Below are positions 16,579 to 25,885 of a stretch of DNA of 64,000 nt, piece by piece. Source of the stretch: JANPLN01 sp041736155 (GTDB lineage Bacteria; Bdellovibrionota; Bdellovibrionia; Bdellovibrionales; JAGQZY01). The stretch is from assembly GCA_041736155.1 (NCBI GenBank), contig JBGSUL010000002.1, positions 1 to 64,000 of the forward strand, given 5' to 3'. A model generated the notes under the pieces. The model searched no databases, was not told the origin of the DNA, and worked only from the letters and a program-made list of their open reading frames with translations. How positions within the stretch are numbered: position 1 is the stretch's first letter; each line of letters starts with the position of its first letter. The position numbers were made by a program, and so were the translations under genes.

Positions 16579-17577
16579 TTACAGAATTCCCAACTGATGT
16601 AGTTTCTCGCGGATGGGTGCGATTTTTTGCACATGGACGCCGAGAGGGTAATTGGTGCGCACGGGAGCGCAGTCCCCCTCACCTCGTTTTTTGCACACGA
16701 ACGATGTTGAACAGCTTCGCTTTTCATCCCAAATGTAGTCTTCACCTGGACTGGCGCGCACAACGATGCCGACCACTTCGTTTTTAGAATTAAAAACTGG
16801 GCCGCCGCTGTTACCTCCAGAAATATCCAAATCCGCTGTAAAAAAATGGCGAAAGTGATTATCTAAGACCCTCGCGTGTGTCGCCAACTTCATTGGTAAT
16901 CCCGAGGGATAACCGATTGTGAATAGAGACTCTCCCACATGCGAATCCGTCTTTGAAAGTTTTAGGAGGGGGCGCTGAGGCATCGGCTGCGCTAAACGAA
17001 TAATGGCGAGATCCATTCCATACTCCCCCACAAACAAGTCATTGCGGCGAAGAATATCTTGAGAAATTTCTGAGTAAAGAACCTCTTTGCACGCTGAGTG
17101 TTGAGTTGAAGACTGATACCCTGTGATCGATGCCATTCCTTTCACATCTGTTTTAAAATCAAACATCCAATCGAAATCCGCACACATGGCGGTGACTTCG
17201 TTCTCGGCAATGCGCGGGCGGCGTTCGCTGTGTTGGAAGGTCATGCAATGTCCAGCTGTTACTAAAATATCCGGAGCCACCAAAAAGCCAGTACAGTTGA
17301 TCCAATTGGCATATTGTCGGGAAAACCGCTCCTCAGGACAAAGTCCTAGAGTTAAAGAGTCTGTGGCCAATAAAAAATCTAAATCGAAAAATCCTTCGGG
17401 CTGCGTCTGGATATAAGGACTTCCCACAGACATAGCTATGGCGGGTGCCAGCGTTCTATTTTTGAATGCATCAACGACAACCTCGCGACGGTTATCTTGA
17501 CCAAAAATAATGGCATGTGTAGAGAGCGAAAAAAACAAAGATAAGAACAAAAAACCCGAAAAACATAACAGACGCAT
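16579..17577 (-). CDS. Exported trypsin-like serine protease (S1 family)
   Basis: The 332-residue product begins with a signal peptide (residues 1-20) and has the chymotrypsin-fold triad: VTAGHC with His110, MDLAII with the Asp near 200, and GGNSGGPV with Ser257. Several cysteine pairs support a secreted protein. The start ATG at 17577 follows GGAGGGGGAA; an upstream in-frame ATG at 17670 would run through a long inverted repeat and is rejected. Predatory bacteria carry many such proteases, but the target of this one is unknown. Confidence 0.87.
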   Translation of the reverse strand: MRLLCFSGFLFLSLFFSLSTHAIIFGQDNRREVVVDAFKNRTLAPAIAMSVGSPYIQTQPEGFFDLDFLLATDSLTLGLCPEERFSRQYANWINCTGFLVAPDILVTAGHCMTFQHSERRPRIAENEVTAMCADFDWMFDFKTDVKGMASITGYQSSTQHSACKEVLYSEISQDILRRNDLFVGEYGMDLAIIRLAQPMPQRPLLKLSKTDSHVGESLFTIGYPSGLPMKLATHARVLDNHFRHFFTADLDISGGNSGGPVFNSKNEVVGIVVRASPGEDYIWDEKRSCSTSFVCKKRGEGDCAPVRTNYPLGVHVQKIAPIREKLHQLGIL

Positions 17578-17620
17578 GGATTCCCCCTCCAAAACAGTGT
17601 CCGTACTACCACAAATCTCC

Positions 17621-17742
17621 CAAAAGGCGCCATGCGCTTTTTGAACCTGCAGCGCACCAAGGAACCGCACTATCAGGCTCCATCAGATCATTTGGGATTT
17701 TATTTCTGTGTTGCTGAAATTAAAAGCGCATGGCGCCTTTTG
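17621..17742. repeat. 21-bp perfect inverted repeat around an 80-nt spacer
   Basis: The arm at 17621-17641 contains AAAAGGCGCCATGCGC and is matched by its exact complement at 17722-17742. It fills nearly the whole gap between the trypsin-like gene (start 17577) and the upstream minus-strand gene (end 17744). It could be a large hairpin terminator or a small insertion element. The 80-nt spacer has no obvious frame. Confidence 0.6.
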
Positions 17743-17743
17743 A

Positions 17744-18292
17744 TTATTTGTCAGGGGCGAGGACGGTGGACGGCCCTTTGGGGATTTCGTCAAATTCCTT
17801 CTGACTGGGAAGCGGCTCCGCTTTTGCCTTTGGAGTTTTTGCCTTGAGGGTGAGGTCTTTGAAGGTTTTTTGGAAAATTTCCTTTTGGGCTTTGATGAAA
17901 TCGTCAAAGCCGTCTTTGAAGCTCTTCAATTGATCTTCCAAAGATTTTTTCTCAGTGTTCATCTTTTCGAATAAGTCGCGGCGTTGCTCGTTGGCCGCTT
18001 TGCGCACAGCTTCGATGTCGCCTCTGGGATCTTGTTTCTTGAGTGTGTCCACTTCTGTTTTTAATTTACCCTCGAAATCCTTACGAACCGCCTCTTGTTT
18101 TTTGCGCAACTCTTCTTTGTTTTTACGAATAAAATTTAAAACTTCCTGCGTCTTATTGTTGATCGTTTCATAGAAGGATTTTTGATCTTCTTTTTTTGTC
18201 TCTAAAGACACTTTGTTTTTTTCGGCAATTTCTTTTTCGTAACTGGGAGATTCGAGAGCGACCCCCAGCAAAATCAACCACGCCCAACTCAT
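17744..18292 (-). CDS. Exported coiled-coil protein downstream of smpB
   Basis: The start ATG overlaps the smpB stop (TAATG), so translation is coupled. The 182-residue product begins with a short hydrophobic leader (SWAWLILLGVAL) and continues as a highly charged Lys/Glu helix, e.g. KNKEELRKKQEAVRKDFEGK, ending in a Pro-rich tail. It is probably periplasmic or membrane-anchored. A longer frame start inside smpB is rejected. No family recognised. Confidence 0.6.
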   Translation of the reverse strand: MSWAWLILLGVALESPSYEKEIAEKNKVSLETKKEDQKSFYETINNKTQEVLNFIRKNKEELRKKQEAVRKDFEGKLKTEVDTLKKQDPRGDIEAVRKAANEQRRDLFEKMNTEKKSLEDQLKSFKDGFDDFIKAQKEIFQKTFKDLTLKAKTPKAKAEPLPSQKEFDEIPKGPSTVLAPDK

Positions 18293-18744
18293 TACCCATT
18301 TCTCCCTTTTTTCACCGCGTTTTGCGTCTCGCGCTCCACATCGCGTTTTTTGATCGACTCGCGTTTGTCGTGCTGTTTTTTTCCTTTGCACAGGGCAATT
18401 TCTAACTTAATTCGCCCACCCTTAAAATACATTTTGAGAGGAACACAACTCAATGCTTTCTCGCGCATTTTAGCAAAAATTTTGTTCAATTCATGGCGAT
18501 TGAGAAGCAGTTTTCGCAAACGCTCCGGCTCATGATTGTTGTAACTACTCGCTTGGTAAACACTGATATGGGCGTTTTGCAAAAAGGCTTCGTCGTTGCG
18601 AAAGGATACATAGGAGTCTTTGAGATTCACACTGCCGCCACGGATGGATTTCACTTCGCTGCCTGTGAGCACCAGACCCGCCTCGTAAACTTCGAGGATG
18701 AGGAAGTCATGTCGGGCTTTTTTATTATCAGCGATGATCTTCAT
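18292..18744 (-). CDS. smpB: SsrA-binding protein SmpB
   Basis: The 150-residue product is full length. It opens with KIIADNKKARHDFLI, then YEAGLVLTGSEVKSIRGG, and has the basic C-terminal tail (KKQHDKRESIKKRDVERE) that inserts into the mRNA path. SmpB delivers tmRNA to stalled ribosomes. It follows rsmA by 6 bp. Confidence 0.95.
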   Translation of the reverse strand: MKIIADNKKARHDFLILEVYEAGLVLTGSEVKSIRGGSVNLKDSYVSFRNDEAFLQNAHISVYQASSYNNHEPERLRKLLLNRHELNKIFAKMREKALSCVPLKMYFKGGRIKLEIALCKGKKQHDKRESIKKRDVERETQNAVKKGRNG

Positions 18745-18750
18745 AGACTC

Positions 18751-19596
18751 CTATCCAATGTCCGACAACATCTGATACATCTTGCGAAATGTCAAAACAT
18801 CGACCTCTTCGGGACGGGCTTTAGGAGAGACTCCGAGGGCCTCAAACGTTTTCAGTACCGCTTCTTCGCCAAAACGGGTCGCCAGCGCCTTTTTGAGGAA
18901 TTTTCTTTTTTGCGAAAAGGCTAATTTTACAAATTGCAAAAAACCTTGCGGATCCTCAGGAGTGTCTTCTTTGCGCATAAAAAGCACCACGCGACTGGCC
19001 ACTTTGGGTGGCGGAAAATAATCATTGGGTCCTAAATCTGTGAGGTTTTCCAGATTCCAAAACGTTTGCGCAATCACTGACAGTAAACTGTAGTGTTCGG
19101 TTTTAAAACGCGCGGTTAATCTCTGCGCCACTTCTTTTTGAAACATCAGCACCATGGATTCGATACCACAGGGGTTCACACTGCGCTCCACCACCAAACG
19201 GGCTCCAATTTGGTAAGGTAAATTACTGATGAGTGTATTTTTCGCCGTGTTTCCTGTCGCTTTTTTATCTGACTGGAGCTCACTCCAATCGAGATGAAGC
19301 GCGTCCGCTTCGACCACCTGGAACCCTTGTGAACGCCAGTACTCAGCAAACTGCCGATCCATTTCGATCAACAATGGTTGTGGATCGATTTCACGCAAAC
19401 GCAACGTCAATGCTCCCAAACCGGGGCCGACCTCCACCACCGACGTCCATCCACGGCGTTTTAACTCTGCCAAAATAAATTCAATTTTTTGGATATTGAC
19501 TAGAAAATTTTGCCCGAGGGATTTTTTTGCTCCTCGACCCATAAGTTCCAATAAATCTTTTACGCGGTGGATTTCTTCAGCATAGAGAGAACTCAT
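18751..19596 (-). CDS. rsmA: 16S rRNA dimethyladenosine transferase RsmA (KsgA)
   Basis: The 281-residue product has KKSLGQNFL, the SAM-binding VEVGPGLGALT and the catalytic NLPYQIG (variant of NLPY). It dimethylates two adjacent adenosines (A1518/A1519, E. coli numbering) near the 3' end of 16S rRNA. Its start overlaps the tsaD end by 4 bp (ATGA), and smpB follows, so this is one operon. Confidence 0.95.
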   Translation of the reverse strand: MSSLYAEEIHRVKDLLELMGRGAKKSLGQNFLVNIQKIEFILAELKRRGWTSVVEVGPGLGALTLRLREIDPQPLLIEMDRQFAEYWRSQGFQVVEADALHLDWSELQSDKKATGNTAKNTLISNLPYQIGARLVVERSVNPCGIESMVLMFQKEVAQRLTARFKTEHYSLLSVIAQTFWNLENLTDLGPNDYFPPPKVASRVVLFMRKEDTPEDPQGFLQFVKLAFSQKRKFLKKALATRFGEEAVLKTFEALGVSPKARPEEVDVLTFRKMYQMLSDIG

Positions 19597-20615
19597 CGCA
19601 ACTCTTCTCTGGGAACAGGTCCCAACGTGTGTTCTGACTGTTGCCCTTGCGCCAATCGCAAAGCGCCCGCTAAACCAATCATCGCCGCATTGTCAGTGCA
19701 AAACTTCAGTGGCGGAATAAGAACTTCCATCTGATGTTTGTCGGCCAGCTCGAATGCCCGTTCGCGCAAGCGCGAATTGGCACTGACGCCTCCGACGATC
19801 ACAAATTTTTTGAGACCGTACTGGCGCAAAGCTTTGTTTAATTTAAAAATGAGCACGTCGACAATAGCCTCTTGATAAGAAGCACAGAGATCTTCGAGCA
19901 CGGCGGCTGTTTCACCTAGCTCAGCAATTTTGCGTTGCCCATGGGATTTAAGACCGGAAAAACTAAAATTGTAATGATCTTCTTTCATCAAACCGCGTGG
20001 AAAATCATACGCTTTGCGATTTCCCTTTTGCGCCCAACGATCCACCAAAACACCGCCGGGATATCCCAACCCCAACATCTTGGCGAATTTATCAAAAGCT
20101 TCACCCGCAGCATCGTCCATGGTTTGTCCCAACGTTTTGTACAAACCGATTTTTTCTACCAAATACAATTGCGTGTGCCCGCCGCTCACCACCAGCGCGA
20201 TAAATGGATCTTTCCACAGAGAGGAAGATTGCGGATCTTCTTCTTGTAAAAAAGCTGAGAGAATATGGCCTTCGATGTGGTGAACACCGATAAATGGCTT
20301 TTGATGAACCAGCGCTAAAGTTTTGGCGGTAACAATGCCGACAATCAACGATCCCACCAGACCGGGACGATTGGTGACGGCAATACCTGAGATTTCTGAC
20401 CACGAAATTTTTTGACTATGGAGAAGTTTCTCTACCAACGGCAACAAACTCTCGTAATGTTGACGTCCTGCAATCTCAGGGACCACTCCACCAAACGCTT
20501 GATGGGCAAGATCCTGATGAGCCGTCATTTGTGAAAGTACAAAACCGTGACCGTTCACCAACGCTACGGATGTGTCATCACAACTGGTTTCTATCGCCAG
20601 TATTAATGGAACCAT
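19593..20615 (-). CDS. tsaD: tRNA N6-adenosine threonylcarbamoyltransferase TsaD
   Basis: The 340-residue product starts with ILAIETSCDDTSVALV, has the metal-binding HIEGH motif near residue 110 and SGGHTQLY, and ends with CTDNAAMIG. It transfers the threonylcarbamoyl group to A37 of ANN-decoding tRNAs together with TsaB/TsaE, which are not in the window. It lies 10 bp downstream of the YbgF-like gene. Confidence 0.95.
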   Translation of the reverse strand: MVPLILAIETSCDDTSVALVNGHGFVLSQMTAHQDLAHQAFGGVVPEIAGRQHYESLLPLVEKLLHSQKISWSEISGIAVTNRPGLVGSLIVGIVTAKTLALVHQKPFIGVHHIEGHILSAFLQEEDPQSSSLWKDPFIALVVSGGHTQLYLVEKIGLYKTLGQTMDDAAGEAFDKFAKMLGLGYPGGVLVDRWAQKGNRKAYDFPRGLMKEDHYNFSFSGLKSHGQRKIAELGETAAVLEDLCASYQEAIVDVLIFKLNKALRQYGLKKFVIVGGVSANSRLRERAFELADKHQMEVLIPPLKFCTDNAAMIGLAGALRLAQGQQSEHTLGPVPREELR

Positions 20616-20625
20616 AGATAGCCTA

Positions 20626-21261
20626 TCACAGTTTTTTCAATTTGCTTTTTGCGGTGTCCGCTTCCTTGGATTTAGGATATTTTTCGACCACTTCCTTGAA
20701 GAAAACTTTGGCGTCGTCTTTCAAACCCATGTTTTGAAAGCATAAAGCAATCTTCAGTGTCGCTTCGGCGTATTCTTTGCCCTTGGGATTGCTTTTTCGG
20801 TATTCCTCAAAAGCCAGAATGGCATCTTCCCATTTTTTGTCGTTAAAAAGTTTTGTGGCCGCCGTCATCGGCGTTGTTTCCGATTTTTTATTAAAAAGAG
20901 CACGCTCATCGCTGCTTAACATCAGCGCTTCTTTTTTGGCCTTGGCGTTGAGCTCAGAAACTGTTGTTTTTAATAAATTGAGCTCTGTTTCTGTTTGCGC
21001 AAGACGTGTTTCCAAAGCTTTCACACGCTCGCTGTCCTTGACCTGATTCACTTGATTTTCCACAGCTTCAATTCGGCCATAGAGTTCGCGGAACTCACGA
21101 TCTTTATCTTCTTTTTGTACGGCGGCATCGGCCGCCGTTTTTTGTTGAGCTGTCACTGTGGGCTCGTTGCGTAGAGCAGAGCGCGTTTGCAAACACCCGG
21201 TGAGAACAAAAAATGCCGAAAGCACAAACAAGATACTTTTTTTATTCATTGGAACCGTCAC
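20626..21261 (-). CDS. YbgF/CpoB-like TPR lipoprotein of the Tol-Pal cluster
   Basis: The GTG at 21261 follows GGAG at good spacing. The 211-residue product has a lipoprotein signal (FVLTGC, about Cys23), a coiled-coil segment (residues 50-110) and C-terminal tetratricopeptide repeats with KLFNDKKWEDAILAFEEYRK and EVVEKYPKSKEAD. This is the YbgF/CpoB plan, which coordinates wall synthesis with outer-membrane constriction. It differs from E. coli CpoB in being lipid-anchored. It overlaps the preceding lipoprotein gene by 20 bp. Confidence 0.8.
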   Translation of the reverse strand: MTVPMNKKSILFVLSAFFVLTGCLQTRSALRNEPTVTAQQKTAADAAVQKEDKDREFRELYGRIEAVENQVNQVKDSERVKALETRLAQTETELNLLKTTVSELNAKAKKEALMLSSDERALFNKKSETTPMTAATKLFNDKKWEDAILAFEEYRKSNPKGKEYAEATLKIALCFQNMGLKDDAKVFFKEVVEKYPKSKEADTAKSKLKKL

Positions 21262-21556
21262 TGGATTCTCCTGATTTAAATTGTTTAAGGCGGGCGGCGC
21301 TTTCCGCCTTCTCGGCTAACTTTTGGCTATACAAAAAAGCCTCGCGAGCTCCGCTATAATCCTTCTCTTTATACAATTTTTCAGCATTTTTATAGGCTTT
21401 TTCGGCCTTATAGAACAATTGGGGGGCATATTTAGCAGATTCGGCTGCCAAAGCGGCCTCGTAGGCGCTTTTGGCAATAGTGTACTCCTGTATGGGAATG
21501 GTGGTACTCACACAGGAGCTCAAAATTAAAAATACAAAAAGACGCAGAAACTGCAT
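21242..21556 (-). CDS. Small lipoprotein with DUF4398-like helical domain
   Basis: The 104-residue product has a lipobox LILSSC (Cys15) and then a helical, Ala/Lys/Glu-rich region with AKSAYEAALAAESAKYAPQL and FYKAEKAYKNAEKLY, the DUF4398 pattern. It sits between pal and the YbgF-like gene, so it probably acts with them at the outer membrane. Confidence 0.75.
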   Translation of the reverse strand: MQFLRLFVFLILSSCVSTTIPIQEYTIAKSAYEAALAAESAKYAPQLFYKAEKAYKNAEKLYKEKDYSGAREAFLYSQKLAEKAESAARLKQFKSGESSDGSNE

Positions 21557-21567
21557 CGGGCTGTGCT

Positions 21568-22080
21568 TTACTTAATCGGCGCAAAGTTGGCGCGGCGGTT
21601 TTTTGCGTTATCTGCTTCCGTATCGCCTAAAGCCAAAAGTTTTTCTTCGCCCCAGCTAATTGTGCTTACATGAGCGACGTCGATGCCCAATCCTTTAAGA
21701 TACGCTTTCACCACTTCCGCACGGCGTGATCCTAAAGAACGATTGTACTCATCGGAACCGCGAGAATCACAATGCCCTTCGATTTGCAAATTCACGGTGG
21801 GATTGCTTTTAATCCACTCCGCATTTTTTGCCAATAAAGCTTTAGCTTCTTCGTTTAATGAAGAACTATTGTAGGCAAAATTCACTGTTGTTAAACCGGG
21901 GATTCCTCCGCAATCGCTCCCACAGGGATCGAGGGAAAGATCGCGATTTTGTACGTCAGCTTGATTTAAATTGGCACCATCGGCCGCCAGTGCCGCATCG
22001 GTTTCCACCGCAGGTTTTTTGCTAGAACAACCAGCAACAAATAAAATCGCAAGGCCTATGAAAAGACTTTTACGCAGCAT
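21568..22080 (-). CDS. pal: Peptidoglycan-associated lipoprotein Pal
   Basis: The 170-residue product has a lipobox FVAGC (about Cys19), a short linker, and an OmpA-like peptidoglycan-binding domain with LQIEGHCDSRGSDEYN and LGSRRAEVVKAYL, including the diaminopimelate-binding Asp and Arg. The ATG at 22080 has AAGGAGGA upstream; earlier in-frame starts lack one. Pal anchors the outer membrane to the wall with Tol proteins; tolQRAB are not in the window. Confidence 0.92.
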   Translation of the reverse strand: MLRKSLFIGLAILFVAGCSSKKPAVETDAALAADGANLNQADVQNRDLSLDPCGSDCGGIPGLTTVNFAYNSSSLNEEAKALLAKNAEWIKSNPTVNLQIEGHCDSRGSDEYNRSLGSRRAEVVKAYLKGLGIDVAHVSTISWGEEKLLALGDTEADNAKNRRANFAPIK

Positions 22081-22208
22081 AGATGAATCCTCCTTGTGTG
22101 GCCGAGGCATCGCACCTTGGCTTGTATAGTCGTTTGTTATTTCAATAATTTTATACCCTCTTGTCAAGAGCGATTGCTTCTTCAAAAAAATCATCGTCTA
22201 CTTATCAC

Positions 22209-25064
22209 ATGAAATTTTTCTGCCTTTTTTTTAATGTTTTTTTCATTTTATCAACAGCAGCGGCACAAGTGGACCCAGCAATTCACTGGAAAGTGCAAGA
22301 GGACGACCATGCGGTGTGGATCTACGATCAACGCCATCGTGATTTGGTCAAACAATACGCAAAACAGTTCCGTCGCCTCTATCCCGAGATCCAGAAGCTC
22401 TTTCACGAGGTGCCTCCAAAAACGACTTTTGTGATTGCCGACATCACCGATCGCCCCAACGGGTCAGCCACGGTTTTCCCTTACCCGATGATCACCATCT
22501 ATCCGGTGATACCTTTGCCAAATTCACCCATTGGCGAAACCGACGATTCCTTCTATGAAATCCTCGCCCATGAGTACACTCACATTCTCAATTTATATCC
22601 AGTGCATGGCGGCATGCGAGCCCTCAGTTATGTTTTTGGCTCTATTGTTCGTCCTAACGGCTACCTCCCGCGCTGGTATACCGAAGGTTTAGCGGTTTTC
22701 ACCGAGTCCTACTTTAATCCGCAAGGGGGACGGCTGCGCTCGCAAAATTTTGAAGGCATGGTGCGCGCGCTTCATCAAGATAAGAGTTGGAACAAATACA
22801 GCATTGATACGCTCAATGATTCGGAGCCTGATTGGATCGGCGGACGACGCGCCTATCTTTTGGGTGGCGCGCTGATGTACGAAGTGGCCACCACTCCCGG
22901 CTTGAGCAATGTGGATGCCCTCAATCAAGATTACTCTCGCCGCCTTCCCTATTTTATCAATGGGCCTGTCACTGAGCGCACACAAAAAGATTATGAAGAT
23001 TTACTCAGCTCCACTTACGCACGCCTCGACACGCGTGCAGAGATGCAACAAAAACTCATTCTGACCGCCCCCGTCAGTCAAGGGGCCCGTTTAGATCAAG
23101 AGGGATTTTACAACTATCGCCCCGTGATTTCTCCCGATGGGCAGTGGATGGTTTTGATTTCGCGCGCGTCCAACGTACCCTCGTCACTCTTGTTGATGAA
23201 GCGCGATGCGCAAGGACGCTTTCATCACTCTACAGCCCAGCAAATTGCTTTTGCCGTGGATATCAGCGATGTGACTTGGTCGCCGGATTCACAAAAAATT
23301 GTTTATAACAGTGTGGAAAACTATCATCGCTTTTATGAGTTTAGCGATCTGCGCGCTTACGATGTGAAAGAACAAAAAAGCTCACGCCTGACTTTCGGGG
23401 CCCGTGCCGGTGACATGGGTTTTTCGCGCGATGGGAAAAAGATTTATTTTGTGCAGAACATTGCGGGAGCGAAACGACTCAGCGAATGGGATTTGGATAA
23501 AAAATCTTTGCGCGTACTTTATACTCCAGAGCGTTTAGGTTCCCACTTGTTCAGTGTTTTTGCCGATGACACTTCCGTCTATTTTTTCGAACAATTGGGA
23601 GAAAATCGTCAGATCAAATCTTTGAATCTCGCGAGCAAAGAAGTTACCCCTCTTTTCCCCGCATCCAAGGTTTCTTTTTTGCGTCCTTCGCGGGGCGGTT
23701 ATCTTTTCACGTCCTCCGTCTCTGGCGTGGACAATCTTTATTGGACCGACAAACTCGATAATATTAAAACCGGACTCAATATTAAACCCCTCACCAACTC
23801 GCTAACGCGTGTTTTAGACGGTGCTATTGATCCGCACGATAATGCCCTTTATTACTCTGAGCAAAAAGGCGATGGTTATTTTCTCTTGTATCTTGCCGAC
23901 GCCGATGTAAAAAAAATAACGACGGTTCCTACCGTACCGCCGCTGATGGAGATCCCGTCTTTTCAAAAACCTCCGGAAGTTCAAGACAGCGCCACTTTTT
24001 GGAATGAAAAGGAAGAAAACTTTTCTCCATGGCCTTATTTATTACCACGATACTGGATGCCTTTTGCCAACGTTCTCGATGGCGGTATCAGTTTTCAGGC
24101 GAGCACCGGTGCCAGTGATCCCCTCGGAAAAAACAGTTACAGCCTCATGGCGGAGTGGGACACTCTCACAACAAAAACGGGCGTGACCGCAGGATACGTC
24201 AACACCTCGACGCCAGTGGCACTGGGTGTTTCGGGAAGCCAAATGTACCGTTACAATTATTCTAACAAAACCAGTCTGCGCGACTCTTCGGGCACACTCT
24301 CCGCCTCTTATAATATCCCTTTTATGTTTCGCAATTGGACCTTGGGGGTCAATTGGAAGGTGTCCGAAACCGAATTCACCACCACTACCTATCGCCGCCA
24401 AGGGCCCTCTGCCACGATTGGTTTTAACAACGCTATTCAACGAGGATATGAAATCTCTCCCGAAACGGGCATGGGATTTTCTTTAAGTCATCAAGCCTAC
24501 ATCGAAAGCCTTGGCAATTTGGGTTACAATAAAACCAATATCAATTTAAAAACCTACTTCTCGCGTTGGCTACCAACACACAACGTGCTTTTTTTCCAAT
24601 TGAACGGTACCTATGCGCCTGAACTGAAGACCACGGGATTTTACACCAGTACGCTGAACGGAAACTTTTTTAACAACTTGCTGATTCCGCCGTTTTTAGT
24701 GCGTGGTTACAACTCGGGAACCATTCTCGGTAAAAATATGCTCTCGGGAAATTTGGAATACCGTTTTCCTATCGCTCGTATTTTTAGCGGTTGGGATACC
24801 ATTCCGTTCTTCATCAAACGTATCCATGGCGCCATGGTGGCCGATGCCGTCAGTTTTGATGGCGGCCGTTACAGCGTGAGCCATGCCGGGTTTATTCCCG
24901 AGCGTTTTGGCGACGAATGGTATGTGGGTTACGGTGCCGAACTCAATGCCGAGTGCACGCTGGGCTATTATTTACCAGTGACTTTGAGTTTTGGCGTTTA
25001 CCGCGGCGCCAACCGCGATCTCGCCACTGATGATGTCAGCTACTTTTTTGTATTTAAATTTTAA
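22209..25064 (+). CDS. TolB-like propeller / BamA-like barrel protein with N-terminal HEYTH motif
   Basis: The 951-residue exported protein has three parts. Residues about 20-260 form a gluzincin-like region with HEYTH (His121, Glu122, His125) and WYTEG (Glu159). Residues about 290-590 contain PD40/TolB-type propeller repeats (ISPDGQWMVLISR, WSPDSQKIVYNS, FSRDGKKIYF). The C-terminal 330 residues form a BamA/surface-antigen-like beta-barrel ending in VSYFFVFKF with the terminal Phe needed for outer-membrane insertion. The start ATG gives a clean signal peptide, but no strong ribosome site is visible. It is divergent from pal. Confidence 0.8.
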   Translation: MKFFCLFFNVFFILSTAAAQVDPAIHWKVQEDDHAVWIYDQRHRDLVKQYAKQFRRLYPEIQKLFHEVPPKTTFVIADITDRPNGSATVFPYPMITIYPVIPLPNSPIGETDDSFYEILAHEYTHILNLYPVHGGMRALSYVFGSIVRPNGYLPRWYTEGLAVFTESYFNPQGGRLRSQNFEGMVRALHQDKSWNKYSIDTLNDSEPDWIGGRRAYLLGGALMYEVATTPGLSNVDALNQDYSRRLPYFINGPVTERTQKDYEDLLSSTYARLDTRAEMQQKLILTAPVSQGARLDQEGFYNYRPVISPDGQWMVLISRASNVPSSLLLMKRDAQGRFHHSTAQQIAFAVDISDVTWSPDSQKIVYNSVENYHRFYEFSDLRAYDVKEQKSSRLTFGARAGDMGFSRDGKKIYFVQNIAGAKRLSEWDLDKKSLRVLYTPERLGSHLFSVFADDTSVYFFEQLGENRQIKSLNLASKEVTPLFPASKVSFLRPSRGGYLFTSSVSGVDNLYWTDKLDNIKTGLNIKPLTNSLTRVLDGAIDPHDNALYYSEQKGDGYFLLYLADADVKKITTVPTVPPLMEIPSFQKPPEVQDSATFWNEKEENFSPWPYLLPRYWMPFANVLDGGISFQASTGASDPLGKNSYSLMAEWDTLTTKTGVTAGYVNTSTPVALGVSGSQMYRYNYSNKTSLRDSSGTLSASYNIPFMFRNWTLGVNWKVSETEFTTTTYRRQGPSATIGFNNAIQRGYEISPETGMGFSLSHQAYIESLGNLGYNKTNINLKTYFSRWLPTHNVLFFQLNGTYAPELKTTGFYTSTLNGNFFNNLLIPPFLVRGYNSGTILGKNMLSGNLEYRFPIARIFSGWDTIPFFIKRIHGAMVADAVSFDGGRYSVSHAGFIPERFGDEWYVGYGAELNAECTLGYYLPVTLSFGVYRGANRDLATDDVSYFFVFKF

Positions 25065-25073
25065 GGCTTTTGA

Positions 25074-25757
25074 ATGAAGAAATTTTGGATTCCTTTTCTT
25101 TTACTTATCAGCTCGTGCTCTTCGCTAGATAAAAAGGTCGACATCGCGAATTGTTTGCAAAGCCCAGCAGCGCAAACCCAGGCTAGCCAAGAACTTTTGC
25201 AAATGAAGGACCAGGATCAAAAAGTGCGCACGCAAGCTTGGGACAAAATGAATGTGTCCACACTGGTAAAAGAAGATCAACAGCGCCGTGCACGCACGCA
25301 ACAAATGGCTGATGCCCACTGTTTGTCTACAGCGCAAGATTATGCCTATGCCGCTTTGATTTTTCAGCACGGAGAATCATCGCATGATTATCATCAAGCT
25401 TTGCAATGGGGGTTAAAATCTCTCGAGCTGAGCCCGTCTTCACAAAATACACTTTTTATGAAATCTCTACTCACGGCCATTGCCGATCGGTATTTGGTCT
25501 CTATTGGGCAACAACAGATTTTTGGTACACAGTATTCCCGCCCCGATGGGAGCGATGAATGGTGTAAACAACCCGTGCAAAAAGGGGTTCCTGAAAAATT
25601 TCGTGAAGAATGGTTGGGCCAATCACTTCAAAGCTACGAAACCATGTTGAAAAAAACTTTTCCTATCACGCAAGAGGAAATTCTGGTGTGTAAAGTGGGC
25701 GCTGGTAAGTTAGCCCTCAAACCCACTCCGCGAGGAACACTTCCTCCGTTATGGTAG
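25074..25757 (+). CDS. Lipoprotein of unknown function
   Basis: It starts 10 bp after the barrel protein and probably shares its mRNA. The 227-residue product has a lipobox LLISSC (Cys15) and a mainly helical mature part with a TPR-like segment (ALQWGLKSLELSPSSQN). Two to four cysteines occur. It may be an accessory lipoprotein of the preceding outer-membrane protein. Confidence 0.65.
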   Translation: MKKFWIPFLLLISSCSSLDKKVDIANCLQSPAAQTQASQELLQMKDQDQKVRTQAWDKMNVSTLVKEDQQRRARTQQMADAHCLSTAQDYAYAALIFQHGESSHDYHQALQWGLKSLELSPSSQNTLFMKSLLTAIADRYLVSIGQQQIFGTQYSRPDGSDEWCKQPVQKGVPEKFREEWLGQSLQSYETMLKKTFPITQEEILVCKVGAGKLALKPTPRGTLPPLW

Positions 25758-25885
25758 GCTCATCCGCCTTAAATATTCGTTAACCGTCTACCTCCTGATC
25801 TGTAAAGCCTTCGACGCGTTCCCGTGTTTCTCTTGTTTGCATGTAGACTTTTCGTCACGGCTTAGCCTGGCGAAAAGGAGTACTT

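Noticed and set aside
17578..17670. N-terminal extension of the trypsin-like gene
   Set aside because: It crosses part of the inverted repeat and lacks a ribosome site; the ATG at 17577 has a strong one and a clean signal peptide.
22161..22208. Upstream in-frame start for the TolB/BamA-like gene
   Set aside because: It would bury the signal peptide; the ATG at 22209 gives a clean leader.
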